Shown piece after piece: positions 24,069 through 32,049 of a stretch of DNA of 64,000 nt. Below the pieces are notes generated by a model, which was given only the letters and a program-made list of their open reading frames with translations, did no database searches and was not told the origin of the DNA. Position 1 is the first letter of the stretch, and each line of letters opens with the position of its first letter. The DNA is taken from contig CAIWFH010000205.1 of NCBI GenBank assembly GCA_903911925.1, forward strand, positions 1-64,000, read 5' to 3'. Position numbers and translations under genes: made by a program. The DNA comes from an uncultured Acidobacteriaceae bacterium (GTDB lineage Bacteria > Acidobacteriota > Terriglobia > Terriglobales > Acidobacteriaceae).

Positions 24069-24160
24069 CTCTTCAGTCCTTTCTCGCGCTGTCTCGGCGA
24101 TCTCGCACACAAATCCTGCGCTTAACGTATGGCTAATTTACCGTAAAGGTAAACATGAAC

Positions 24161-24212
24161 AAAAGAATATGCTTTCGTTGCGTAACTTCAAGCAACGAAA
24201 AAACATTCTTTT
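24161..24212. promoter_or_regulatory. Long imperfect palindrome between divergent genes
   Basis: Arm 24161-24181 (AAAAGAATATGCTTTCGTTGC) and arm 24192-24212 pair in about 17 of 21 positions around a 10-base loop. The region is markedly AT-rich for this genome. It sits between the minus-strand gene starting at 24068 and the response regulator starting at 24397. It may be an operator or a hairpin in a leader RNA. Confidence 0.45.
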
Positions 24213-24396
24213 CGCATTCTTCCTCGGTGCCTTAGCCATGACAGAAACTCCTCTCCGAAATCCTCGCCGACGCATATCCAACCCTAGTCTTCCCCTGTAA
24301 ATACAACTTTTAAAAAGATTTGACGGCTATGGGAATGAGTCTCCCCGTAGCTGAACATGGGTGCTACGTTGGCTTCCAGCGAGAAGGGAAACACCC

Positions 24397-24906
24397 ATGA
24401 CCGCGTATTTTCCCACCGCACCGCTTGAAGCAGTGCCGATGAACGGGTCGCTGAAAGACCCTGACCAGCATCGGCCCGTGGTATTGGTGGTCGACGATAA
24501 ACCCGTTATCACCTACACGGTTTCGGAGATTCTCGCTCGCAGCAACTTCACCGTCGTAACCGCCTACAATGGAGCCGAGGCTCTCGAAATCGCGATGCTC
24601 ATCCCGCCCGACGTTTTAATTACCGATCAGCTCATGCCGGGAATGGACGGCCTCGATCTGGGTCTCGCCATTCGCCGTTTGGCGCCTGATTGCGAGGCCA
24701 TCCTGTCCAGCGCCAGGTTCCTTGCCGCCGAGCACATCCGCCAGGCCAACCTGGCTGGGCTTGATTTTGTCACCCTCGCCAAGCCTGTGCATCCTTCAAG
24801 ACTGCTGGCCTGCATCGCAGATCTGCTTGCCGCAAAAGGTTCCCGAAGGCCTGTAATGGATTTGCCGGGCTCGGCAATGCCTCAGATCAAAGAGAACACC
24901 ATGTGA
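24397..24906 (+). CDS. Single-domain response regulator (receiver only)
   Basis: 169 residues. A CheY-like receiver spans about 26-145: the acidic pair in 'VLVVDDKPVI', phosphoacceptor Asp in 'PDVLITDQLMPGMDGLDL', Ser in 'AILSSARF' and Lys in 'LAKPVHPSRLL' are all present, so it should be phosphorylatable. No output domain follows; the last 25 residues are a short tail. The start at 24397 follows GAGAAGGGA. No histidine kinase is adjacent, so its partner is elsewhere. A strong bidirectional terminator follows. Confidence 0.88.
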   Translation: MTAYFPTAPLEAVPMNGSLKDPDQHRPVVLVVDDKPVITYTVSEILARSNFTVVTAYNGAEALEIAMLIPPDVLITDQLMPGMDGLDLGLAIRRLAPDCEAILSSARFLAAEHIRQANLAGLDFVTLAKPVHPSRLLACIADLLAAKGSRRPVMDLPGSAMPQIKENTM

Positions 24907-24937
24907 CCTGCCCCTGCGCTGAAAGCCCTCGAAAGCA

Positions 24938-24974
24938 CAACAAGGCCCGTTCCTCAAAGGAACGGGCCTTGTTG
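24938..24974. terminator. Bidirectional terminator between response regulator and erpA
   Basis: A perfect 17-bp stem, CAACAAGGCCCGTTCCT with AGGAACGGGCCTTGTTG, has a three-base loop. It lies between two convergent genes. No long T-run follows, but the stem is very stable. Confidence 0.8.
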
Positions 24975-24999
24975 ATGATCCTTGTTTTGGCGCGACCGA

Positions 25000-25371
25000 T
25001 TAAACGCTGAACGATGAGCCGCAGCCGCAGGTGCTCTTCACCTGGGGATTGTCAAACTTGAAGCCGGCGGCCTCGAGGGTCTCGACATAATCCACCGTGC
25101 AGCCGTTCAGGTACATCAGCGAGGTGGCGTCCACAAACACCTTCAGGTCGTCAAAACTGAAGACCTTGTCCATCATGCCGCTTTGGTTCTCAAAGGCCAT
25201 GGAGTACTGGAAGCCCGAGCAGCCTCCGCCCACCACGCCGATGCGCAGCCCGGCAGGCAGGGGGTCCTGGGTGGCCATAATCTCGCGCACCTTGGCAATT
25301 GCCTGGGGGGTCAGAATGAGGGGCGCCTTCTTTTCGGTTTCCTGTGCGGGTACAGCGGTCGTGGTGGCCAT
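25000..25371 (-). CDS. erpA: A-type iron-sulfur cluster carrier (ErpA/IscA family)
   Basis: 123 residues. The three conserved cysteines are in 'VGGGCSGFQY' and the C-terminal 'STCGCGSSFSV'. Family features include 'LTPQAIAKVREIM' and 'YLNGCTVDYVE'. These proteins deliver Fe-S clusters to apo-enzymes. The first 15 residues are a Thr/Ala/Glu-rich extension. TGGAGAA before the ATG supports the start. IscA and ErpA cannot be separated by sequence inspection alone. Confidence 0.9.
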   Translation of the reverse strand: MATTTAVPAQETEKKAPLILTPQAIAKVREIMATQDPLPAGLRIGVVGGGCSGFQYSMAFENQSGMMDKVFSFDDLKVFVDATSLMYLNGCTVDYVETLEAAGFKFDNPQVKSTCGCGSSFSV

Positions 25372-25720
25372 GAGTTCTCCAGATCCTCGAAATGCGTTCC
25401 GTTAGGTTAAATGTACAGTTCCATGGGCCGGGATTCAAGGCCCACGACTGCTTTCATCCAATTTGATGCGCCGCCATGCCGCAAAGTCGCAGCAAGGTCC
25501 AGGGCAAACCGCTGGCGCTGATGCTCCAGGACCCAAGGCAATGGACTTATAGGCTCCAGATCCCCCCATGCCGTCAAAGGTGCATCCATTTTTTATCTCC
25601 CCAAGGGCATGCTTTCCGAGCTATGATGGTCAACCGTACGGCCACACTTCCGGCGAGACCGTGATTCTTCTTGACGCATCCGCCGGGATTGGGGGAGCAG
25701 AAGAACTGCAGAGGTGGGCT
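25372..25720. other. Gene-free region between erpA and a small membrane gene
   Basis: No convincing gene, repeat or terminator is visible. Presumably it carries the promoters of both divergent neighbours; no confident -35/-10 pair was identified. Confidence 0.4.
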
Positions 25721-26002
25721 ATGACTCAGATTCAGATCATGTGGGCTTGTTGGGGAGTCCTGGTGCTGATTACGTTCGGCATCTACCTGTATCGCGGAAG
25801 GCTCAGCCGCGACGAAGACGACGAGATCTTTCTCGGCGAAGGATTTGAGCACGAACGCGCCGCCCAGGCTGAGATTGCAGCCAAAGTGGCCAAAATCGAG
25901 CCGGTACTCAGAATCTTTATCTGGCTCACCGTGGCGGTGACCGTATTGTTCATCGGCTATTGGCTCTATGACATGCTGCTCAGCCTCCACCTGATTGGCT
26001 GA
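25721..26002 (+). CDS. Small two-helix membrane protein
   Basis: 93 residues with two hydrophobic helices (about 6-24 and 66-88), separated by a charged 40-residue loop rich in Asp/Glu ('RLSRDEDDEIFLGEGFEHER'). No family is recognised. The start at 25721 is placed on an ATG preceded by GAGGTGG, since the frame upstream to 25568 does not look coding. Confidence 0.6.
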   Translation: MTQIQIMWACWGVLVLITFGIYLYRGRLSRDEDDEIFLGEGFEHERAAQAEIAAKVAKIEPVLRIFIWLTVAVTVLFIGYWLYDMLLSLHLIG

Positions 26003-26088
26003 AGAGCCTCGACAATCGGTCGATCTGTAACCCGTTTTGTAACCGGGGACGACTTTGTTCGTGCCGCAGCTGGCTTGGATTCGACGTC

Positions 26089-26101
26089 GGGCTTTAGCCC
26101 C
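26089..26101. repeat. Short palindrome GGGCTTTAGCCCC
   Basis: One of several near-identical palindromes in this window (also near 31984, 51597 and 51740), all intergenic. The recurring GGGCTTTAGCCC core is a short dispersed repeat. Confidence 0.5.
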
Positions 26102-26130
26102 TGCTGGGGCTGGTGCTTGGTAGATCAGCG

Positions 26131-26180
26131 ATGTCCCATCCTTGAATCCTCCGTCGCAACGGAGGATTCAAGGACGGGAA
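26131..26180. repeat. Hairpin repeat family A, divergent copy 9
   Basis: TGTCCCAT, a perfect 15-bp stem CCTTGAATCCTCCGT / ACGGAGGATTCAAGG around CGCA, then ACGGGAAA. The arms are complementary as in other family A copies, but both conserved ends are degraded. Confidence 0.55.
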
Positions 26181-26186
26181 AAGGCC

Positions 26187-26280
26187 GTCATCCTGAGCGA
26201 CCGCAGCGAAGCCGGGGTCCCCGGCGACAGGTCTTCGTCGCTGGGGTGGAAAGCGCAGGGAGTCGAAGGACCTGCATTTG
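26187..26280. repeat. Dispersed repeat family D, copy 2, interrupted by repeat E
   Basis: GTCATCCTGAGCGACCGCAG and GGAGTCGAAGGACCTG match family D at 7652. Between them lie about 45 bp containing the 30-bp repeat E (26214-26243), identical to 11298-11327. This is a nested repeat. Confidence 0.6.
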
Positions 26281-26365
26281 GCAATCTTGCTTCGCCGGCA
26301 GGGCACAAAAATCATTACGCAAACCTTAGCTCGCCGCACTAATCACTAACCACTAATCACTAACC

Positions 26366-27568
26366 CTACTCCACTTCCTGGCGCGCCTTGTAGCCGTCGC
26401 GGGCAATCACGTCATATTTCAGGGGCTTCTTCTTCTCGTCCTGAATCCGCAGGGGCTGCCCCTCTTCGTCCACCAGTTCCACCCTCAGCTTGCGATAGGT
26501 TCCGTCCTGTTTGGGGTTCGACGGGTGGTACACCAGTTGATACTTCGCCCGGATGTTCTGATTGATTTCTCCGAAAATGTCGGGCAGTTCGCCGGTAAAA
26601 CGGGGGAAGTAGCTCATGCCGCCGGTAGCGCTGGAGAAAGTTTTCATCTCATTGTCGGCCATCAGGTTATCCATATCCCGCAACTGGCCGTTCATTCCCC
26701 CACTTCGGCCCTCAGTAATGGCCCGTACCTGGCCGCCGGTGGAGATGGTGTAGATGGTCACGTCCGGGGTACCTTTCACCTTTTGCAGAATCTTGTCGAA
26801 GTTGAGCTTTGAGAAGGTGTCCCGTCCCGAAGCCAGCACGATGATGTACTTGCGGCCTTCAATGCGGTTCAGCCGGTCGAGACTTTCATACAGCGCGTCA
26901 AATAGGTTGCGCTCGTTAAACGAGGGGACGATCAGCGAACCAATTGCCTGAAGCAGCAGGTTCTTGTCCTGCGAGAAGTCCATAACGATGTGCGTGTTCA
27001 TATCGAAGGTCATCAGCGCGACATAGTCCTGGGGCCGCAACTGCTGCGCAAAACTGTAGGCTGCATCGCGCATATCGTGATTGACCCAGCTATACATCGA
27101 TCCTGAAAACTCGCACAGAAGCAGCGCAGTGATGGGCGCCTCAATGCGCTTGAATCCCGCCACCTTCTGCAGTACCCCATTCTCATAAATACGGAAGTTG
27201 CCGGGCTTCAGTCCCGACACAAACTGGTGGTTCTTTTCCACCAGCACACCCACATCCACGGTCACTTCGGGCACTTCAACACGCAGGCTGAAGTTGCTCA
27301 TCCCCGCGGGATTTTTGACCTTGGGAGCAACCGGGGCCGCCGGAGGAGGCTCTTCGCCCTTCTCCTTCTTTTTGGGCAAAGCGATGGTTCCCGTGTCGCC
27401 ACCGGGACCGCCCGCGTCGGGGGTGGCTTGGTCGGGCTGCTGCGGGGGCGGCTGAGGTGGATTCTGGCCCCGGCTCAGCGGCGACGCCGCAAGTAAAAGC
27501 AAAACCGAAAGCATCCAGCTCAGCTGGAAATTGCGGTGGAATGAAACACTTGCGCGCTTTGTGGACAT
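26366..27568 (-). CDS. VWFA-related exported protein (acidobacterial type)
   Basis: 400 residues. A signal peptide ('FQLSWMLSVLLLLAASPLSR') and a Pro/Gly-rich linker precede a strand-rich region ('VEVPEVTVDVGVLVEKN') and a von Willebrand A domain (about residues 145-345). The MIDAS motif reads E-F-S-G-S at 153-157 instead of the usual D-x-S-x-S, so the first metal ligand is Glu. It resembles the VWFA-related proteins abundant in Acidobacteriota; their role is not settled. The start at 27568 has AGAGG upstream. It is divergent from an S55 peptidase gene. Confidence 0.85.
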   Translation of the reverse strand: MSTKRASVSFHRNFQLSWMLSVLLLLAASPLSRGQNPPQPPPQQPDQATPDAGGPGGDTGTIALPKKKEKGEEPPPAAPVAPKVKNPAGMSNFSLRVEVPEVTVDVGVLVEKNHQFVSGLKPGNFRIYENGVLQKVAGFKRIEAPITALLLCEFSGSMYSWVNHDMRDAAYSFAQQLRPQDYVALMTFDMNTHIVMDFSQDKNLLLQAIGSLIVPSFNERNLFDALYESLDRLNRIEGRKYIIVLASGRDTFSKLNFDKILQKVKGTPDVTIYTISTGGQVRAITEGRSGGMNGQLRDMDNLMADNEMKTFSSATGGMSYFPRFTGELPDIFGEINQNIRAKYQLVYHPSNPKQDGTYRKLRVELVDEEGQPLRIQDEKKKPLKYDVIARDGYKARQEVE

Positions 27569-27731
27569 GGCAACCTCTGTGGTGACCAGCATACGGGATA
27601 GGACGGGGCAAGCGACAGGCTTGGCTATCGAAGCCCATCGCAATCCGTCCAGCTGCATCCAATTTACTGTAACCGGACAACGCTGCCTGCGATCAAAGAA
27701 CATCGAGCATTCCGGTTGTACTCTAATAGAC

Positions 27732-29603
27732 GTGGAGATTCCCCTGAAGGACACCCCAGTTTCTATTTCCTCTCCCGCGGTTTGGCCGGAAATTGCACCC
27801 TTGGCGATGCTGTGCCTCGCCCTTGTCTCGGCGCTAGCGCCCTGCCGAGTCGCGGCGCAGACCGCTCCCGCCGCTGGGCCGCCGCCTTCAACCGGCGGAG
27901 TCTTCCCGGTGAGCGAGGTGCATGCCGGCATGAAGGCCATCGCGTGGACTGTCTTCAAAGGAAGCACCCCGGAACCGATGGATCTGGAGATCCTGGGTGT
28001 CCTGAAGAACGCGCGCGGCCCCGGGCAGGACATCATCCTGGTGCAGTTGCAGGGAGCCAAGCCCGAGTACACCGGGGTGGTCGCGGGCATGAGCGGCAGT
28101 CCCGTATACATCGGCGACCGGCTGCTCGGGTCAATTGCATTTCGCATCGGTCAATTTACCAAGGACCCCATCGCAGGCCTCACGCCGATTCAGCAAATGC
28201 TTGATGTCCGCGACCTGCCGATTGAAAAGAACGGACCAGGGAACGGAGACCAGAGACTAACCCACCTCGCGGCCCTTCACGATTCATCGGGACAGGAAAA
28301 TCTGAAGCCGATGGAAACCCCGCTGGTTATGAGCGGGTTCGCTCCTGAAGCGATTCGTCTCTGGCAGCAGCGGATGGCTGGAACCGGCCTCGAAATGGTC
28401 ACCGCCGGAGGGCTGGGCGGCTCCTCCGACTCCAATCCGAATCCCGTCCCGTCAAACCTCGTTCCCGGTTCGGCGGTGAGCGCGCAGCTTGTACGCGGCG
28501 ACATGGAGATTGCAGCCACCTGCACTGTCACTTATATCGATGCAAAGCAACTCCTCGCCTGCGGACACCCCATCCTGCAAGCCGGGCCGGTTTCAATGCC
28601 CATGACGGCGACGGAAGTGGTTACCACCCTGGCCTCGCCACTGAATTCCTTCAAGATTGTCACCACCGGGGCCACCATCGGAGCTTTCACCGAGGACCGG
28701 GAATCGGCCATTCGCGGCGTGCTGGGCGCCAAAGCCCGGATGATTCCGGTGCATGTTCACGTCCACAGGCCGGAAAGTGAAAAGACGGTCAACGTCGAAG
28801 TTCTCGACTTGCCTTCGGTCACTGCTCAGGCGGTCATGATTACCGTCTTCAATTCGCTGCTTGAAGACAATGCCAGCACCGAGGACACCAGCTATCACCT
28901 GACCGGCAACATCGATCTCGAGGGCTACCCCTCATCGCCGCTGGATATGTGGGCTCCGGGTGGAGAAGGTTCGCCCGCCTCCATGATGGTTGCGTTGCAG
29001 GCCGCCGACCGCTTCCAGAGGCTCTATTCCAATCAGGGCCGCCGGGGGACGGTTCGCAGTATCGATCTCAATGTTGAGGCGATCCCGCACCATATTCAGG
29101 TTGAGTTGGAGACGGCGCGTCTGATCTCAGGCAACATTGTCCACGCCGGCGACACAATCGAAGTCGAGGCAACGCTGCGCCCCTGGCGGCAGCCTGCGCG
29201 CAATGTGAGGATCCCGGTCAAGCTGCCGGCCCGCCTGGGAACCGGCAATCTGCGCCTTGTGGTTTCTGACGCCGGTACTCTCGATCGCGCCCTTGAGCAG
29301 CAGCGGCTCCCGGGCCGTAATGTCGATATGGAGACCGAGCTGGCCCAGGCGCGCCGCCAGCATTCCGGAGATCGAATTTATGTGAGCCTTCTGGTACCGG
29401 AAACCCAGGCGGGGATTCGCGGCCAAACCCTTACCGGTCTGCCGCTTTCCGTGGCCAATGCGCTTGAGCCGCAACGGTTTGCGCAGGACGTAACCCTGAA
29501 CGGGGAGTCGGCCGTAGTGGCCGCCGAGGCGCCCGTCGGCGGTTTCTTGTTGGGGCTTCAAATCCTGAATCTGCGCATTGAGGCGGGCGGAGGATTAAAC
29601 TGA
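27732..29603 (+). CDS. SpoIVB-type (S55) serine peptidase, secreted
   Basis: 623 residues. A hydrophobic signal ('LAMLCLALVSALAPCRVAAQ') is followed by 'FPVSEVHAGMKAIAWTVFKG', typical of the entry to the SpoIVB/S55 domain. 'VVAGMSGSPVYIGDRLLG' carries the catalytic Ser and oxyanion loop. In Bacillus, SpoIVB cleaves SpoIVFA during sporulation; the acidobacterial homologue likely acts on an envelope substrate. The long C-terminal part (about 300 residues) is beta-rich and unrecognised. The start is uncertain: GTG 27732 keeps the signal with a short n-region, and ATG 27807 is the alternative. The frame extends into the divergent gene's start at 27531. Confidence 0.8.
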   Translation: MEIPLKDTPVSISSPAVWPEIAPLAMLCLALVSALAPCRVAAQTAPAAGPPPSTGGVFPVSEVHAGMKAIAWTVFKGSTPEPMDLEILGVLKNARGPGQDIILVQLQGAKPEYTGVVAGMSGSPVYIGDRLLGSIAFRIGQFTKDPIAGLTPIQQMLDVRDLPIEKNGPGNGDQRLTHLAALHDSSGQENLKPMETPLVMSGFAPEAIRLWQQRMAGTGLEMVTAGGLGGSSDSNPNPVPSNLVPGSAVSAQLVRGDMEIAATCTVTYIDAKQLLACGHPILQAGPVSMPMTATEVVTTLASPLNSFKIVTTGATIGAFTEDRESAIRGVLGAKARMIPVHVHVHRPESEKTVNVEVLDLPSVTAQAVMITVFNSLLEDNASTEDTSYHLTGNIDLEGYPSSPLDMWAPGGEGSPASMMVALQAADRFQRLYSNQGRRGTVRSIDLNVEAIPHHIQVELETARLISGNIVHAGDTIEVEATLRPWRQPARNVRIPVKLPARLGTGNLRLVVSDAGTLDRALEQQRLPGRNVDMETELAQARRQHSGDRIYVSLLVPETQAGIRGQTLTGLPLSVANALEPQRFAQDVTLNGESAVVAAEAPVGGFLLGLQILNLRIEAGGGLN

Positions 29604-29697
29604 AAGGTGCCAGTGAACCATGCGACAAAGCACAAGCGCCGGCTGAGTAGTTTCGGGTCGGCACTGGTGCCATCCCCAGCGAGGAATCCAGAGCAAT

Positions 29698-30705
29698 ATG
29701 GAACTGATTCAAGGACTTGCAGCACATGCGGCGGGAGCCGAATTATTGCCTTTTCGCTATGATCCGGGCGTACTCGGACCGCAGGAAGTAGAAATAGGCA
29801 TCACCCATTGCGGCATCTGCCATAGCGATCTCCATCTGATCTCCAACGATTGGGGCATCAGCCAATATCCGTTCATTCCGGGCCACGAAATTGTGGGTAC
29901 GGTAACGGCGGTAGGCGCCGATGTGCACTCTCTCGAGGCAGGCCAGCGGGTGGGCCTCGGTTGGCAATCCAACTCCTGCGGCACCTGCGAGTGGTGCAGC
30001 CGGGGCATGGAGAATTTGTGCGCCCAGGCTGAAGCCACTTGCGTCCATCGCAATGGCGGCTATGCCGACCGTGTTCGCGCCAATGCGCGGTTTGTCATCC
30101 CCATTCCCGAGGCGCTTGAAAGCGCCCACGCAGCGCCGCTGCTGTGCGGGGGAATCACCGTCTATAACCCGCTCCGTACCGCCCTCATCAACCCCTCTTC
30201 GCGAGTGGGCGTCGTGGGCATCGGCGGGCTTGGGCACATCGCCATCCAGTTTGCCCGTGTCTTCGGCGCGGAGGTTACCGCTTTCTCCACATCAGCCGCC
30301 AAGGAAGAAGAGGTGCGCGCTCTGGGCGCTCACAACTTCGTAAATACCCGCGAGTCGAAAGCCATGAAAGAGATGGCCGGAACCCAGGACTTCATCCTGA
30401 GCACCGTCAATGCCGACCAGGACTGGGGAGTCTTTGTTCAGGCTCTGCGGCCTACCGGTACGCTCTGTTTCGTAGGGGTTCCGCCTTCCCCCGTTTCGAT
30501 AAGCGCTTTCCCGCTGATTACCGGCATTCGCACCCTTACCGGCAACCCCACCGGCAGCCCCTATCGCCTGCGGGAGATGCTCGACGTGGCTGCCCGCCAC
30601 GGCGTCAAGGCTCAGATTGAGTCCTTCCCCATGTCCAAGGCCAACGAGGCCATCGAGAAGGTGAAAAAGAACAAGGTCCGGTACAGGGCTGTGCTGGCGA
30701 ACTAA
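29698..30705 (+). CDS. Zinc-dependent alcohol dehydrogenase, cinnamyl-alcohol type
   Basis: 335 residues, MDR superfamily. The catalytic zinc ligands are in 'THCGICHSDLH' and 'IPGHEIVG'; the structural zinc is held by 'CGTCEWCSRGMENLC'. 'VGIGGLGHIAIQFARVFGAE' is the nucleotide-binding site. These enzymes, including YahK, usually reduce aldehydes with NADPH. The substrate is unknown. It is a single gene, 94 bp after the peptidase gene, with GAGGAA upstream of the ATG. Confidence 0.9.
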   Translation: MELIQGLAAHAAGAELLPFRYDPGVLGPQEVEIGITHCGICHSDLHLISNDWGISQYPFIPGHEIVGTVTAVGADVHSLEAGQRVGLGWQSNSCGTCEWCSRGMENLCAQAEATCVHRNGGYADRVRANARFVIPIPEALESAHAAPLLCGGITVYNPLRTALINPSSRVGVVGIGGLGHIAIQFARVFGAEVTAFSTSAAKEEEVRALGAHNFVNTRESKAMKEMAGTQDFILSTVNADQDWGVFVQALRPTGTLCFVGVPPSPVSISAFPLITGIRTLTGNPTGSPYRLREMLDVAARHGVKAQIESFPMSKANEAIEKVKKNKVRYRAVLAN

Positions 30706-30767
30706 CTGCTATGCCCGGCAAACGAAGGCCGGGTGGTAGCCGCCAGGCTGCTAGCAAATGCGGATTT

Positions 30768-30880
30768 GAGCGGTTCCAGAATTGTTGTACCCCGAAACCG
30801 CAACTGCCAAGTGCCATTTTCCCTCAAGAAAATGGCACTTTCACCGCTCTCAAAAATGCACGTGAATTTTGGAACCGCTC
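30768..30880. repeat. Nested palindromic element (113 bp)
   Basis: The outer arms GAGCGGTTCCAGAATT (30768-30783) and AATTTTGGAACCGCTC (30865-30880) pair in 15 of 16 positions. Inside is a perfect 13-bp hairpin, AAGTGCCATTTTC with GAAAATGGCACTT (30809-30840), loop CCTCAA. It lies between convergent genes, and the right arm touches the stop codon of the pseudopilin gene. It could be a terminator or a miniature inverted-repeat element; no target-site duplication is evident. Confidence 0.6.
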
Positions 30881-31830
30881 TAATTATTGGGCGGGGTTGG
30901 GGTCGGCGTTGGGCTTCCGCCGGAACCGCCGCCAATGCCACCGCTACCTGAACCAAAGCCGCTGCTGCTTGAACCAAAGCCGCCACCAGAACCAAAGCCG
31001 CTTCCCGAGCCACTGCCGGCTCCCGGTCCAAATCCAGGAGCACCTGGCTGGAGTGGAACGCCAGGCTGCGCGCCTTGCCCCCCCCCCATCATGTCGGCCA
31101 GCGGGTCATAGACAAACTCCCACTCGTTGTAGTGGGTCTTCTTCTTGTAGCTGATGAGGGATTGCTTGGGGCTGTTGGGCGAGAAGCCGATGATCCCCAT
31201 GCCTCCAAAGGTCTGCCCGCCGAGGGGCGAACTGCCGGCTGTTCCCGTGCTGGCCTGATCGCCTGTTGCGGAGCCGGTGCTGGGGTCGGTCGAGGAGCCT
31301 ATTCCGCCGCCTATAGGTGAAGACGAACTCCCACCAAAGGACGAACCCCCACCAAAAGAGGAAGAGCCCCCGATCGGTTGGGCGCCGCCCATGCTGCCTC
31401 CGCTGTTGGGCCCCACACCGGCCATCAAGCCGCCAGCCATGCCCCCGCCCAGCGGCTGGCCAAAGAATCCCATGGCCGTGGGGGCCTTGTTTTGGCCAAA
31501 ATGGATGGGCTTCCACTCGTCCTTGCCGGTCGTGGGATCAACGTATTTCTTGCGCAGGAAGCGCAGTTCCCCCGGGCCGTTGGGCTTGACAAGCACATCC
31601 ACGTTCGGCGGATAGGAGCTGAACTTTTTGTAATACATTTTGACGGCGCGGATATACTGCTTGCCGCGGTGCATCGTCTCAAGCTCGCGGTCCCGCTGTA
31701 TCTCCTTGGATATCCGGGGCAAGGCGACAGATAGGGAGATGATGAGCAGCGCCAGAAGGCAGATTACGGCAAGAAGCATGTAGCCTTCTTCGCCGTGCCG
31801 TGGTCTGCGAATTGGGGTTTGGGTCATCAT
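30880..31830 (-). CDS. Type II secretion/pilin-like pseudopilin with low-complexity tail
   Basis: 316 residues. The N-terminus has a prepilin-like signal: 'RRPRHGEEGYMLLAVICLLA', a charged leader ending in Gly followed by a hydrophobic helix. Glu at position 5 of the mature helix, usual in major pseudopilins, is absent (mature start Y-M-L-L-A). 'YIRAVKMYYKKFSSYPPNVD' and 'DPTTGKDEWKPI' are GspG-like. From about residue 130 the protein is Gly/Ser/Pro-rich low complexity, ending 'PTPTPTPPNN'. This is unlike compact GspG and may be an exposed surface region. It is the last gene of the pilus operon, after a 219-bp gap. Confidence 0.75.
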   Translation of the reverse strand: MMTQTPIRRPRHGEEGYMLLAVICLLALLIISLSVALPRISKEIQRDRELETMHRGKQYIRAVKMYYKKFSSYPPNVDVLVKPNGPGELRFLRKKYVDPTTGKDEWKPIHFGQNKAPTAMGFFGQPLGGGMAGGLMAGVGPNSGGSMGGAQPIGGSSSFGGGSSFGGSSSSPIGGGIGSSTDPSTGSATGDQASTGTAGSSPLGGQTFGGMGIIGFSPNSPKQSLISYKKKTHYNEWEFVYDPLADMMGGGQGAQPGVPLQPGAPGFGPGAGSGSGSGFGSGGGFGSSSSGFGSGSGGIGGGSGGSPTPTPTPPNN

Positions 31831-31983
31831 TCCGTTAGACGGTATTGTTGGGTCAGTCAGTGCCGTAAAACTCTGTTTACCGCACCGAATTGCTGTTCTC
31901 TGCCTTTTCCCTGGAAGCCATCTCATAAACCGGCTTTGAAAGGGCACGGCTTTAGCTGTGCCGCACAACGTCCAATAAAATCG

Positions 31984-31998
31984 GAGGCTTTAGCCCCT
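31984..31998. repeat. Short palindromic repeat near the pseudopilin promoter
   Basis: GAGGCTTTAGCCCCT matches the GGGCTTTAGCCC repeat seen elsewhere. A second hairpin, GGCACGGCTTTAGCTGTGCC, lies at 31943-31962. Both are in the 219-bp gap between the pilP-like and pseudopilin genes. Confidence 0.5.
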
Positions 31999-32049
31999 GA
32001 GGGACGCCCCGAAAGGGCCATGTCGTGTTTATGAATCGCCTCTCCAGCC

